From positions 6,696,001 to 6,760,000 of the forward strand of contig NZ_CP109150.1 of NCBI RefSeq assembly GCF_035920365.1: DNA of 64,000 bases. The letters run 5' to 3'. A program made the translations under genes and the position numbers. Of this stretch, positions 8,977-16,575 are shown one piece after another. Within the stretch, counting starts at the first letter, position 1; each line of letters opens with the position of its first letter. This DNA comes from Micromonospora sp. NBC_01740. GTDB lineage: Bacteria; Actinomycetota; Actinomycetes; Mycobacteriales; Micromonosporaceae. Below the pieces are notes generated by a model, which saw only the letters and a program-made list of their open reading frames with translations, was not told the DNA's origin and searched no databases.

Positions 8977-10134
8977 TCAGGACTTGGGGATCTCCTGGTC
9001 CGGAACGACCTTGCCGTCCTTGACCTTGAAGGCCCAGACCTTGACCTGCGCCGGGTCGAGCTCGCCGCCCTCGACGAACTTGTAGCTCGCCGCGACGCCC
9101 TCGCCGCTGTAGCCCTTCACGAACTCCAGCAGGCCCTCACGGCTGGTCTTGCCCGCCTTGATGCCGGCCAGCAGGATGTTCGCCGCGTCGTAGGCCGTGT
9201 CGCTGTAGGTGCCCGGGTCGGTGCCGTTGAGCGCCTTGTACTCCTCGATGAAGGTGCCACGCGCCTCAGCGGCCGGCTGGCACGGGCAGGTGAGGATGGT
9301 GCCCTCGGCCGCCGCCGCACCCGCGGAGGTGATGTACGCGGCGTCGTTCACGCCGTCGCCGGCGATCAGCGGAGCGGTGACCCCGGCAGCGGTGAGCTGC
9401 TTGCGGATCAGGCCGGCCTCCTGGTAGTAGCCGCCGTAGAAGACCGCCTTGACGTTGGCGGCCTTGACCTTGGTGACCACGGCCGAGAACTCGACCTGCT
9501 TGCCGTCGCCCTGGACCTTGTCCGAGCCGACGACCGCGGGGCCGAGCAGCTTCTTGACCTCGTCGGCCAGGCCGGCGCCGTACGCGGACTGGTCGTCGAT
9601 GACGTAGACCTTGTCGGCCTTCAGCACGTTCTTGATGTAGTTGCCGGCACCCGGGCCCTGGCTCAGGTCGTTGCCGACCGCGCGGAAGAAGGTCTTCCAG
9701 TTCTGCTTCGCGAGCGTCGGGTTGGTGGCCGACGGGGTGATGGTCACCAGACCGGCCTCGTTGAAGAGCGGACCGGCGGCCTCCGACTCACCCGAGTAGG
9801 CCGGGCCGACGATGCCGAGGATCTTGGTGTCGTCGATGGCCTTCTGGGCCAGCTGCGGGGCCTGGTCCGGGCTGCCCTGCGAGTCCAGGGGAACCAGCTC
9901 GACCTTGCAGTCGGCGTTCTCCTTGTTGTACTTGTCGACCGCCAGCTTGACGCCGTTGTTCTCGTTGATGCCGAGCGCCGCCGACGGGCCGGTCAGCGCG
10001 CCGAAGAACGCGATCTTGTTGCCGCAGGCGTCGCCACCGGACGCCGCGTCGTCGCTACTGGAGCATGCCGTGCCGCCGGCGACGAGCGCCAGCATGGCGA
10101 CCCCACCGATAACGCGCGCGAGCTTCTGCCTCAA
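8977..10134 (-). CDS. livK: Branched-chain amino-acid ABC transporter substrate-binding lipoprotein
   Basis: A 385-residue extracellular binding protein of the Leu/Ile/Val-binding family (peripla_BP_6). A signal peptide runs up to a lipobox near GGTACSSS, followed by a Ser/Asp/Gly-rich linker. The mature part begins GNKIAFFGALTGPSAALG, the typical first strand. Family blocks include ILGIVGPAYSGESEAAGPL and KADKVYVIDDQSAYGAGLAD. TTG at 10134 is chosen because GGAGG lies upstream at good spacing; an in-frame ATG at 10170 would add 12 residues. It is the first gene of livKHMGF. Confidence 0.93.
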   Translation of the reverse strand: MRQKLARVIGGVAMLALVAGGTACSSSDDAASGGDACGNKIAFFGALTGPSAALGINENNGVKLAVDKYNKENADCKVELVPLDSQGSPDQAPQLAQKAIDDTKILGIVGPAYSGESEAAGPLFNEAGLVTITPSATNPTLAKQNWKTFFRAVGNDLSQGPGAGNYIKNVLKADKVYVIDDQSAYGAGLADEVKKLLGPAVVGSDKVQGDGKQVEFSAVVTKVKAANVKAVFYGGYYQEAGLIRKQLTAAGVTAPLIAGDGVNDAAYITSAGAAAAEGTILTCPCQPAAEARGTFIEEYKALNGTDPGTYSDTAYDAANILLAGIKAGKTSREGLLEFVKGYSGEGVAASYKFVEGGELDPAQVKVWAFKVKDGKVVPDQEIPKS

Positions 10135-10393
10135 GGCCCGAACCCTCCTCCGTCCAATGGTCCGAACCACCCGCTGCCGATTGGCCCTTGCGGGGGCGGA
10201 CGAACCAGACCGTCGTCGCCGGTCTGGGGCCGGACGCTATCCCACCTTTGAGCTGTGACGAAAGCCCCAGGGGAGCGGGTTGACCGAACCGTTACACGGC
10301 GTGGCGGGTTCGAAACGATCGCTGTAAGAACCGTCGGCGGCAAAAGGCCTTCGCCTTCGTTTCATCGGTAACGGGTCGAACTTCGTCCACCCT

Positions 10394-11560
10394 TTACCGA
10401 TCTATGGTCGGTAACCCGACTGACCAGGCACGGGACGCCTCCCCGTCGTCAGACACCAACACCAGTCGATCACCCTGCGACGCGACCGCCACGGCCGTGT
10501 TCCCACCATCCGGCACCGGGGCCGGCATGGTCATCAGTCGCCACGAATCCCCCGCATCGGCGGAAAGCCACAGTCCGTGACCACCGCCGTCCCCCGTCAC
10601 CGCGACCAGCTCCCGCCCGGCCGGCACCAGGGCGTCGACCGAGGACACCCCCGGACCGGCCGCGCCGAACCCGCCGGCCCGCCGCCACTCGTCGCCCGCC
10701 AGCCGCCAGGTCGCGAACCCATCGCGCACCGGGCCGACGGCCACCACCGCACCGTCGACCGAGGCCACCCGCTGCGCCTGGCCCCGCCCGTCCGGCACCG
10801 GCAGCGCCATCCGCCGCCAGGACCGCCCGTCGGCCGAACTCCAGGCCAGGGGCGTCAGCGCCGTCGCGCCGGGCGGCAGCACCGCGCCCACCACCCACCA
10901 GCCCGCCGGCACGGCCACCGCGTCGTACGCGACCGTGCGGCCCCGCCCGTCACCGGCGAGTTCCGCGACGCCCTCCCGGATCGTGAAGCGCTCGCCGTCC
11001 GACGACGTCCAGACCGCCGCCCCGTCGACCCGCGCCCCCGCGATCAGCCACCCGGCCGGGCCCGCCGCCAGCCGCGCCACGCTCACCGCGCGCGGGCCGG
11101 CGTACAGCTCGAAGGGCGCCGACGCCTCCCGGAGCTGCCCGCCCGGCGACTGCGACCAGGTGCCCGTGCGCGGGTTGCCGTGCGCGCCGCCGTTCTTCGC
11201 CCCGAGCGCCGCCAGCCGGCCGTCGCGGCACGCGGCCGCGTAGAGCACGTGCTGACGGCCGTAGTGGCTCGACGGCGACATCGGCAGCGCCGTCCACGAC
11301 ACGCCGTCGGTGCTGCGCCAGGCCGCCGGCCGGGTCTCCCCCGCCGCGTCGGCCAGCCCGCCGACCACGTACCACGTGCCGGCGCAGGCCACGGCGTCGC
11401 GCAGCAGCGGCCGGCCGGGGGCGCCCGGCGGCGCCGGCAGGGTCAGCGGCTGCCACCGCGGGCGCAGCGGCTCGTCGGCGGGCTCCGCCGGGGCACGGGC
11501 GCAGCCGGCCGGCAGCAGCGCGAGGACACCGAGCACCGCCACCAGCCGCCGGGTCCGCAT
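10394..11560 (-). CDS. Secreted lipoprotein with predicted beta-propeller repeats
   Basis: A 388-residue protein of unknown function. A signal peptide (LVAVLGVLALLPAGC) ends in a lipobox Cys near residue 20. The rest is built of recurring WRSTDGVSW / WTSSDGERF / WSSADGRSW / WLSADAGDSW motifs. These are Asp-box (BNR-like) turns typical of sialidase-type beta-propellers, about 5-6 blades. It is probably a surface-anchored binding or scaffold domain; I see no catalytic signature. It stands alone on the minus strand between livK and pdtaR. Confidence 0.75.
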   Translation of the reverse strand: MRTRRLVAVLGVLALLPAGCARAPAEPADEPLRPRWQPLTLPAPPGAPGRPLLRDAVACAGTWYVVGGLADAAGETRPAAWRSTDGVSWTALPMSPSSHYGRQHVLYAAACRDGRLAALGAKNGGAHGNPRTGTWSQSPGGQLREASAPFELYAGPRAVSVARLAAGPAGWLIAGARVDGAAVWTSSDGERFTIREGVAELAGDGRGRTVAYDAVAVPAGWWVVGAVLPPGATALTPLAWSSADGRSWRRMALPVPDGRGQAQRVASVDGAVVAVGPVRDGFATWRLAGDEWRRAGGFGAAGPGVSSVDALVPAGRELVAVTGDGGGHGLWLSADAGDSWRLMTMPAPVPDGGNTAVAVASQGDRLVLVSDDGEASRAWSVGLPTIDR

Positions 11561-11641
11561 GGATCAGATGCTATCGATCAACCGGCCCTGCGAGGAGCCC
11601 CCGGAGCGCTCCCCGGCGTGTCGCGTCGCCCCGGCGGCACC

Positions 11642-12262
11642 TCAGGACGCGGGCTGGGCGACCTCGCCGCCGGCGGTCTCGGCGAGGATCCGCTCGGCGA
11701 CCTCCTTCATGGTCATCCGGTGGTCCATCGCCGTGCGCTGGATCCACTTGAACGCCTGCGGCTCGGTCATCCCGTACGTCGTCATCAGCGCGCCCTTGGC
11801 GCGCTCGACCGTCTTGCGGATCTCCAGCCGGTCGGTCAGCCCCGCGACCTCCGCCTCCAGGGCGGCGATCTCCGAGTAGCGCGACAGCGCGATCTCCACC
11901 GCCGGCACCAGGTCGCTCTTCTGGAAGGGCTTCACGAGGTACGCCATCGCGCCGGCCGCCCGCGCCCGCTCCACCAGGTCACGCTGGCTGAACGCGGTCA
12001 GGATGATCACCGGGGCGATCCGGGCGCCCGCGATCCGCTCGGCGGCGGCCAGCCCGTCCATGATCGGCATCTTGATGTCGAGGATGACCAGATCCGGCTT
12101 GAGCTCCTCGGCGAGCCGGACGGCGGTCTCGCCGTCACCGGCCTCCCCGACGACCTCGTAGCCCTCCTCGACGAGCATCTCGGCCAGGTCCAGCCGGATC
12201 AGCGCCTCGTCCTCGGCGATCAGAACGCGCCTGCGCTCGACGTCCGTCTGCATCTCGGCCAC
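11642..12262 (-). CDS. pdtaR: Two-component response regulator with ANTAR RNA-binding domain (PdtaR-like)
   Basis: A 206-residue regulator. The receiver domain (about residues 9-125) shows RRVLIAEDEALIRLDLAEML, the phospho-acceptor Asp in LVILDIKMPIMDG, and the switch residues T (ILTAFS) and K (YLVKPF). The C-terminal ANTAR domain (AKGALMTTYGMTEPQAFKWI) binds paired hairpins to block transcription termination. GTG at 12262 is preferred because GGGAG lies 8 nt upstream; an in-frame GTG at 12292 has no ribosome site. Length and location near pyk and polA match M. tuberculosis PdtaR. No partner histidine kinase lies in the window. Confidence 0.92.
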   Translation of the reverse strand: MAEMQTDVERRRVLIAEDEALIRLDLAEMLVEEGYEVVGEAGDGETAVRLAEELKPDLVILDIKMPIMDGLAAAERIAGARIAPVIILTAFSQRDLVERARAAGAMAYLVKPFQKSDLVPAVEIALSRYSEIAALEAEVAGLTDRLEIRKTVERAKGALMTTYGMTEPQAFKWIQRTAMDHRMTMKEVAERILAETAGGEVAQPAS

Positions 12263-12366
12263 GAGCCACTCCCACCAGTCTGTGCTCGACACCCGCGATG
12301 CCGGGTGTCGCCGCCCTTAGCGTAGTGGGTAACCTATGTGGCGCCGCCACAGCGTTGGGCGACGAC

Positions 12367-12439
12367 GTCCCCGTATTCCAATGGCAGAGAAGCGGAGCTC
12401 AAACCTCCGACAGTGTGGGTTCGAATCCCACCGGGGACA
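12367..12439 (+). tRNA. tRNA with CAA anticodon and short variable loop (tRNA-Leu-like)
   Basis: A 73-nt cloverleaf. The acceptor GTCCCCG/CGGGGAC is 7 perfect pairs. The D arm is TTCC..AGAA with 3 pairs and a C-A mismatch, and has GG in the loop. The anticodon stem CGGAG/CTCCG is perfect, with loop CTCAAAC (CAA at 12400-12402). The variable loop is ACAGT. The T arm GTGGG-TTCGAAT-CCCAC is perfect, the discriminator is A, and CCA is not encoded. CAA reads the leucine codon UUG, yet normal tRNA-Leu has a long variable arm, so the amino acid is uncertain. Confidence 0.85.
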
Positions 12440-12474
12440 CCGGAACTGTCGTACGGGCGTACGAGACTCGTCCT

Positions 12475-13224
12475 GTGCACGCACCGGAGATACGCGCCCG
12501 AGCCCTCAGAGTCCACCTGGGCGGCGCAACCATCGCCGAGGCTGCCCGGGTCGTCGGTCTTTCCTACCGGACTGTCTGGGAGTGGTGCCGCGAGCGGCCG
12601 CAACCGCTGGTTCGAAGCACGGCAGAGCGCTGTTTCCGCTGCCGTCGCGACGACGGATATCCGACAAACCCATCGGCCTACAGCTACCTGCTGGGCCTCT
12701 ACCTGGGTGACGGGCACCTGGTCACTAGCTCGCGGGTGCCGGTCTTGAGGATTTCCTGCGGCGACGCGTGGCCCGGGTTGATCGACGCCTGCGACTCCGC
12801 TATGCGCGCGGTGCTGGCCAACAAGGTCCAGCGGGTTCCACAACAGGGCTGCGTGAACGTGCAGAGTTACGGCAAGCACTGGCCGTGCCTGTTCCCGCAG
12901 CACGGTCCCGGCAAGAAGCACGAGCGTCAGATCACCCTCGCCGACTGGCAGAAGAGGATCGTCACCGCCCATCCCGGGCCTTTCCTGCGGGGTTTGTTCC
13001 ACTCCGACGGCTGCCGGTTCAGCAACCGGGTGACGACGCGCGGCAGGAGCTACGTCTACCCGCGCTACATGTTCGTCAACGAGTCGGCCGACATCATGGG
13101 GCTCTGCCAGTGGGCACTGGACCTGCTCGGCATCGCCTGGCGGATGAACCGCCGCAACTCCCTCTCCGTGGCGCGCCGGGACGCCGTCGCCGCCCTCGAC
13201 CACCACGTCGGCCCGAAGTCCTGA
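12475..13224 (+). CDS. HTH / LAGLIDADG-type homing-endonuclease-like protein
   Basis: A 249-residue protein. The N-terminal helix-turn-helix (about residues 5-40, TIAEAARVVGLSYRTVWEWC) is followed by a CFRCRRDDG segment, then two LAGLIDADG-like helices: YLLGLYLGDGHLV (about residue 72) and FLRGLFHSDGCRF (about residue 172). Each keeps the acidic residue that binds metal in active enzymes. The HTH plus tandem LAGLIDADG layout recalls free-standing homing endonucleases and WhiA-like proteins. GTG at 12475 starts 35 nt after the tRNA; no strong ribosome site is seen. It could be a nuclease or a DNA-binding regulator derived from one. Confidence 0.75.
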   Translation: MHAPEIRARALRVHLGGATIAEAARVVGLSYRTVWEWCRERPQPLVRSTAERCFRCRRDDGYPTNPSAYSYLLGLYLGDGHLVTSSRVPVLRISCGDAWPGLIDACDSAMRAVLANKVQRVPQQGCVNVQSYGKHWPCLFPQHGPGKKHERQITLADWQKRIVTAHPGPFLRGLFHSDGCRFSNRVTTRGRSYVYPRYMFVNESADIMGLCQWALDLLGIAWRMNRRNSLSVARRDAVAALDHHVGPKS

Positions 13225-13250
13225 CCGTGCCGCCCGGTCGGCTCCCACGG

Positions 13251-13301
13251 GTGGAACGCCACGGGTGTCACCTGGGCCCGTTGGCACCCGTGGCGTTCCA
13301 C
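13251..13301. other. Long perfect hairpin after the LAGLIDADG-type gene
   Basis: A 17-bp perfect inverted repeat, GTGGAACGCCACGGGTG at 13251-13267 and its complement at 13285-13301, has a 17-nt loop. It begins 26 nt after the stop codon at 13224. There is no T-tract, but actinobacterial terminators often lack one. It could stop transcription from both sides, since the next gene converges on it. Confidence 0.6.
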
Positions 13302-13376
13302 TCCCGTGCGCCACGACGCCCGCGGCGGGGCGACTCGCGGCAACGGGGCGACCGACTCGCGGCAGTGAGGGCGGGC

Positions 13377-13545
13377 GACGGCGTTGGTCCGGCCAGCCGA
13401 ATTCAGCGAGGGCCGGCCGACGACGTCGGTCCGGCCAGCCGAGTACAGCGGAGGCCGGCCGACGGCGTCGATGCGGGTCAGCCGAGTTCAGCGAGGACCG
13501 GCCGACGGCGTCGATGCGGGTCAGCCGAGTTCGGCGAGGGCCTGG
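13377..13545. repeat. 42-43 bp tandem repeat (about 4 units) at the 3' end of the PLP-enzyme gene
   Basis: Units start at 13377, 13419, 13461 and 13504 (42, 42, 43 bp). Each contains GACGNCGT...CCAGCCGA or GGTCAGCCGAGTTC..., and ends near GGCCGGCC. The last unit overlaps the final codons and stop (13521) of the gene on the minus strand, so the other units look like degenerate copies of that 3' end. With the hairpin at 13251 they fill the 296-bp gap. Confidence 0.8.
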
Positions 13546-14681
13546 GCCAGGTCGGCGCGCAGGTCCTCCGCGTCCTCCAGGCCCACCGAGACGCGCAGCA
13601 GGCCCCCGCACGGCTTGGCCTCCCCCTCGACGGGGCGGTGGGTCAGCGAGGCCGGGTGCTGGATGAGGGTGTCGACGCCGCCCAGCGAGACCGCGTGGGT
13701 GATCAGCCGGCAGGCGTTCGCGACGGCGGCCGCGGCGGGGGCGCCGCCGCGTACCTCGAAGGCGAGGAGGCTGCCGGGGCCGTTCATCTGCCGTCCGACG
13801 AGCCCGGCGGGGTCGTGCAGCGACGGGTGGTGCACCTGCGCGACGGCGGGGTGGGCGGCGAGCCAGGCGGCGAGCTTCTCGGCGCCGGCCTGCTGGGCAC
13901 GCACCCGCACCGGCAGGGTCTGCAGGCCGCGGTGCAGCAGGTACGCGCCGAGGGGGTGCAGGATCGCGCCGGTGAGCGCGCGGACCTGGCGCAGCCGGGC
14001 GGCCCAGTCGGCGTCGCAGGCGACCACGCCGGCGAGGACGTCGCCGTGCCCGCCGATGCTCTTGGTGGCGCTGTGCAGCACGAGCGTGGCGCCGTGCCGG
14101 GTGGGTTGCTGGAGCACGGGGGTGGCGACGGTGTTGTCGACGAGCAGCGGCACGTCGCCGGCGGCGCGGGCGAGGGCGGCGATGTCGACCAGGTCGAGGG
14201 TGGGGTTGGCCGGGGTCTCGGCGATCACCAGGGCGGTGTCGGGGCGGACGGCGGCGGCGACCTCGTCGGGGCGGGCCCAGGTGACGGTGGTGCCGAGCAG
14301 GCCGGTGGCGAGCACGTGGTCGGTGCCGCCGTAGAGGGGGCGGACGGCGACGAGGTGCCGCCTGCCGTCCCGGGTGGCGGCGAGCAGGGTGGCGGTGAGG
14401 GCGGCCATGCCGCTGGCGAAGGCGACGGCGTCGGTGGTGTCCTCGAGGTCGGCGAGGGCGGTCTCGAAGCGGGCCACGGTGGGGTTCCACAGGCGCTGGT
14501 AGACGGCGCTGCCACCGGCGGGGAGGGTGCCTCCGGTGGCGAGGGCCTCGTACGCGTCGCCGCCGGCGTCGACGGACGGCAGCGGGTTGGTGGTGGAGAA
14601 GTCGATCGGCGGCACGTGGACGCCGAGTGCGGCGAGGTCGTCGCGGCCGGCGTGCACGGCTCTGGTGTCCACGGTCGTCAT
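13521..14681 (-). CDS. PLP-dependent Cys/Met-metabolism enzyme (cystathionine gamma-synthase/lyase family)
   Basis: A 386-residue fold-type I PLP enzyme. It shows FASGMAALTATLLA (cofactor phosphate pocket), YGGTDHVLATGL, the Asp in PLLVDNTVATPVLQQP, the PLP lysine in HSATKSIGGHGD, and the C-terminal SLGGVDTLIQHPASLTH block. That block is typical of cystathionine gamma-lyase, methionine gamma-lyase and cystathionine gamma-synthase; the exact reaction cannot be decided. ATG at 14681 is chosen; an in-frame ATG at 14699 is possible. It is divergent from an Lrp/AsnC regulator that probably controls it, as in amino-acid catabolic pairs. Confidence 0.9.
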   Translation of the reverse strand: MTTVDTRAVHAGRDDLAALGVHVPPIDFSTTNPLPSVDAGGDAYEALATGGTLPAGGSAVYQRLWNPTVARFETALADLEDTTDAVAFASGMAALTATLLAATRDGRRHLVAVRPLYGGTDHVLATGLLGTTVTWARPDEVAAAVRPDTALVIAETPANPTLDLVDIAALARAAGDVPLLVDNTVATPVLQQPTRHGATLVLHSATKSIGGHGDVLAGVVACDADWAARLRQVRALTGAILHPLGAYLLHRGLQTLPVRVRAQQAGAEKLAAWLAAHPAVAQVHHPSLHDPAGLVGRQMNGPGSLLAFEVRGGAPAAAAVANACRLITHAVSLGGVDTLIQHPASLTHRPVEGEAKPCGGLLRVSVGLEDAEDLRADLAQALAELG

Positions 14682-14692
14682 GCTGGAAGGAT

Positions 14693-14737
14693 CGAACATA
14701 GCGCCAACAGGCGGCAATAGTTCCGAACATGATTCGG
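14693..14737. promoter_or_regulatory. Candidate Lrp-type operator between divergent genes
   Basis: The heptamer CGAACAT occurs at 14693-14699 and again at 14724-14730, 31 bp apart (about three helical turns). The second copy sits in the inverted repeat CCGAACATGATTCGG (14723-14737). The 86-bp gap between the PLP enzyme and the Lrp-type regulator has room for both promoters and little else, so these are the best candidates for the regulator's binding sites. Confidence 0.5.
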
Positions 14738-14767
14738 TAATTGCCCTTGGAGGCGCGGGCTGGTTCG

Positions 14768-15262
14768 ATGGATGATGCCTCCATGCCCCTTGCTACGAAT
14801 GATGTGCGGCGGTTCGCCGACCTGGACGACACCGACCGGGCGATCCTGTCGGAGCTGGCCGCCGACGGCCGCCTGCCGAACAACGCCCTCGCCGAGCGGG
14901 TCGGGGTGGCCCCCTCGACGTGCCTGACCCGCACCCGCGCCCTGCGGGAGCGCGGGGCGATCCGCGGGTTCCACGCGGAGGTCGATCCGGCGGCGGTGGG
15001 GCTGCCGTTGCAGGCGCTGGTGTCGGTACGGCTGACCGCGCACGAGCGGGCGGCGGTGGACGCGTTCCGGGCCCGGTCGGTGCGGCTGCCGGGGGTGGTG
15101 GCGGTGTTCCACGTGGCGGGCGCGGAGGACTACGTGCTGCACGTGCGGGCGGCCTCGGCGGACGCCCTGCGGGACTTCGTGCTGGACCACCTGGCCGTGG
15201 ACCCGGCGGTGCAGCACACCCAGACGAGCCTGATCTTCGAGCAGGCCCGCGGCATGGGCTGA
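14768..15262 (+). CDS. Lrp/AsnC-family transcriptional regulator
   Basis: A 164-residue regulator. The winged HTH (LDDTDRAILSELAADGRLPN then LAERVGVAPSTCLTRTRALR) is followed by the RAM ligand domain (about residues 80-155; VSVRLTAHERAAVDAFRARS, FHVAGAEDYVLHVRAASADA), including the GxxDY-like turn that binds amino-acid effectors. ATG at 14768 is taken; an ATG at 14783 is an alternative. It is divergent from the PLP enzyme. The likely effector is a sulfur or branched-chain amino acid, which is inference from the neighbour. Confidence 0.92.
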   Translation: MDDASMPLATNDVRRFADLDDTDRAILSELAADGRLPNNALAERVGVAPSTCLTRTRALRERGAIRGFHAEVDPAAVGLPLQALVSVRLTAHERAAVDAFRARSVRLPGVVAVFHVAGAEDYVLHVRAASADALRDFVLDHLAVDPAVQHTQTSLIFEQARGMG

Positions 15263-15331
15263 GCGCGCTGCGGGCCCGCGACGGGCGCGTGAGCCGGATC
15301 GCCCCGGGGAACAAACCCGAGGTGGGGCGGG

Positions 15332-16354
15332 TTGGCCACCCTTGTGATCAACGTACCGCTGTCTGTTCTCGATCTTGCCCCGGTCGCGGCTGGCGCCACT
15401 GCCGGCGCGGCGCTGCGGCACACCACCGAGCTGGCCCGGCGCACGGAGGAACTCGGGTACCGCCGGTTCTGGGTGGCCGAGCACCACAACATGCCGGCGA
15501 TCGCGAGTTCCGCGCCGGCGGTGCTGCTCGCGCACCTGGCGGCGCACACATCGACGATCCGGCTCGGCTCCGGCGGGGTGATGCTGCCCAACCACGCGCC
15601 GCTGGTGGTGGCCGAGCAGTTCGGCACCCTCGAAGCGCTGCACCCGGGCCGCATCGACCTGGGCATCGGCCGGGCCCCCGGCACCGACCAGGTGACCGCG
15701 CTGGCGCTGCGCCGGACGATGGAGGGGCTGTCGGCGGAGGGCTTCCCCCGGGAGCTGTCGGACCTGATGAACTACTTCAGCGGGGAGCGGCCGGGACCGA
15801 TCACCGCCACCCCGGGCCTCGGCGAGCAGCCGGCGGTCTGGCTGCTCGGCTCCAGCGGGTTCAGCGCCCAGCTGGCCGGGCTGCTGGGTCTGCCGTTCTC
15901 CTTCGCGCACCACTTCAGCGCGCAGAACACGGTGCCCGCGCTGGCGCTGTACCGGCAGCACTTCCGGCCGTCGAAGTGGCTGGAGAAGCCGTACGCGATG
16001 GTGGCCGTCAACGCGGTCTGCGCGGACACCGACGAGCGGGCGGAGTGGCTGGCGGGGCCGGCGGCGCTGTCGTTCCTGCGGCTGCGCTCGGGGCGGCCCG
16101 AGCCCCTGTCGACGCCGGACGAGGCGGCGGCGTACCCGTACACGGAGGCCGAGCGCGAGTTCGTGCGGCAGCGCCGCGACGGGCAGGCGACGGGCTCCCC
16201 CGAGACGGTACGGCGGCAGCTCGGGGAGCTGCTGGCGCGCACCGGCGCGGACGAGCTGATGCTGACCACGCTGGTGTACGACGTGGCCGACCGGGTGCGC
16301 TCGTACGAGCTGATCGCCGAGCACGTGGCCGGTGGCCTGCGCCGCGAGGGCTGA
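15332..16354 (+). CDS. Luciferase-like (LLM class) flavin-dependent oxidoreductase
   Basis: A 340-residue TIM-barrel flavin enzyme. The bacterial luciferase family pattern is clear: VPLSVLDLAPVAAG at the N-terminus, RFWVAEHHNMPAIASSAPAV, IRLGSGGVMLPNHAPLVVAE and GRIDLGIGRAPGTDQ. This subgroup, related to E. coli YhbW, probably uses FMN; the substrate is unknown. Two starts are possible: TTG at 15332 with GAGGTGGGG upstream, or GTG at 15344. It lies after the Lrp gene on the same strand but 70 bp away, and is followed by a clear terminator. Confidence 0.88.
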   Translation: MATLVINVPLSVLDLAPVAAGATAGAALRHTTELARRTEELGYRRFWVAEHHNMPAIASSAPAVLLAHLAAHTSTIRLGSGGVMLPNHAPLVVAEQFGTLEALHPGRIDLGIGRAPGTDQVTALALRRTMEGLSAEGFPRELSDLMNYFSGERPGPITATPGLGEQPAVWLLGSSGFSAQLAGLLGLPFSFAHHFSAQNTVPALALYRQHFRPSKWLEKPYAMVAVNAVCADTDERAEWLAGPAALSFLRLRSGRPEPLSTPDEAAAYPYTEAEREFVRQRRDGQATGSPETVRRQLGELLARTGADELMLTTLVYDVADRVRSYELIAEHVAGGLRREG

Positions 16355-16465
16355 AACACGATCTTCACGTCGGCGTCACCGGGGCGACGCGCGGCCCGCC
16401 TAGTTTTGACCTCGGTGGTGGTACGGCATTCCCGGTCGGGACGGGTCGGGGATGCCGCGGTGTGG

Positions 16466-16516
16466 GGCACCGGGCCGGAGCTGTGCGGATTCCGCGGCTG
16501 CGGCCCGGTGCCTTTT
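16466..16516 (+). terminator. Intrinsic terminator after the LLM oxidoreductase
   Basis: GGCACCGGGCC (16466-16476) pairs with GGCCCGGTGCC (16502-16512), with a smaller hairpin in between, and is followed directly by TTTT on the plus strand. It sits 112 bp after the oxidoreductase stop and faces the convergent lyase gene. Confidence 0.8.
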
Positions 16517-16575
16517 CCGTTCTGCGACCGGCCGACCGTGCGCCCCGGGGGCGCCGCCGCCGACCGGTCGTCGGG

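Noticed and set aside
10135..10393. ANTAR-target RNA hairpins upstream of livK
   Set aside because: Short GC palindromes are present but not the paired hexaloop hairpins with conserved A and G that ANTAR domains bind.
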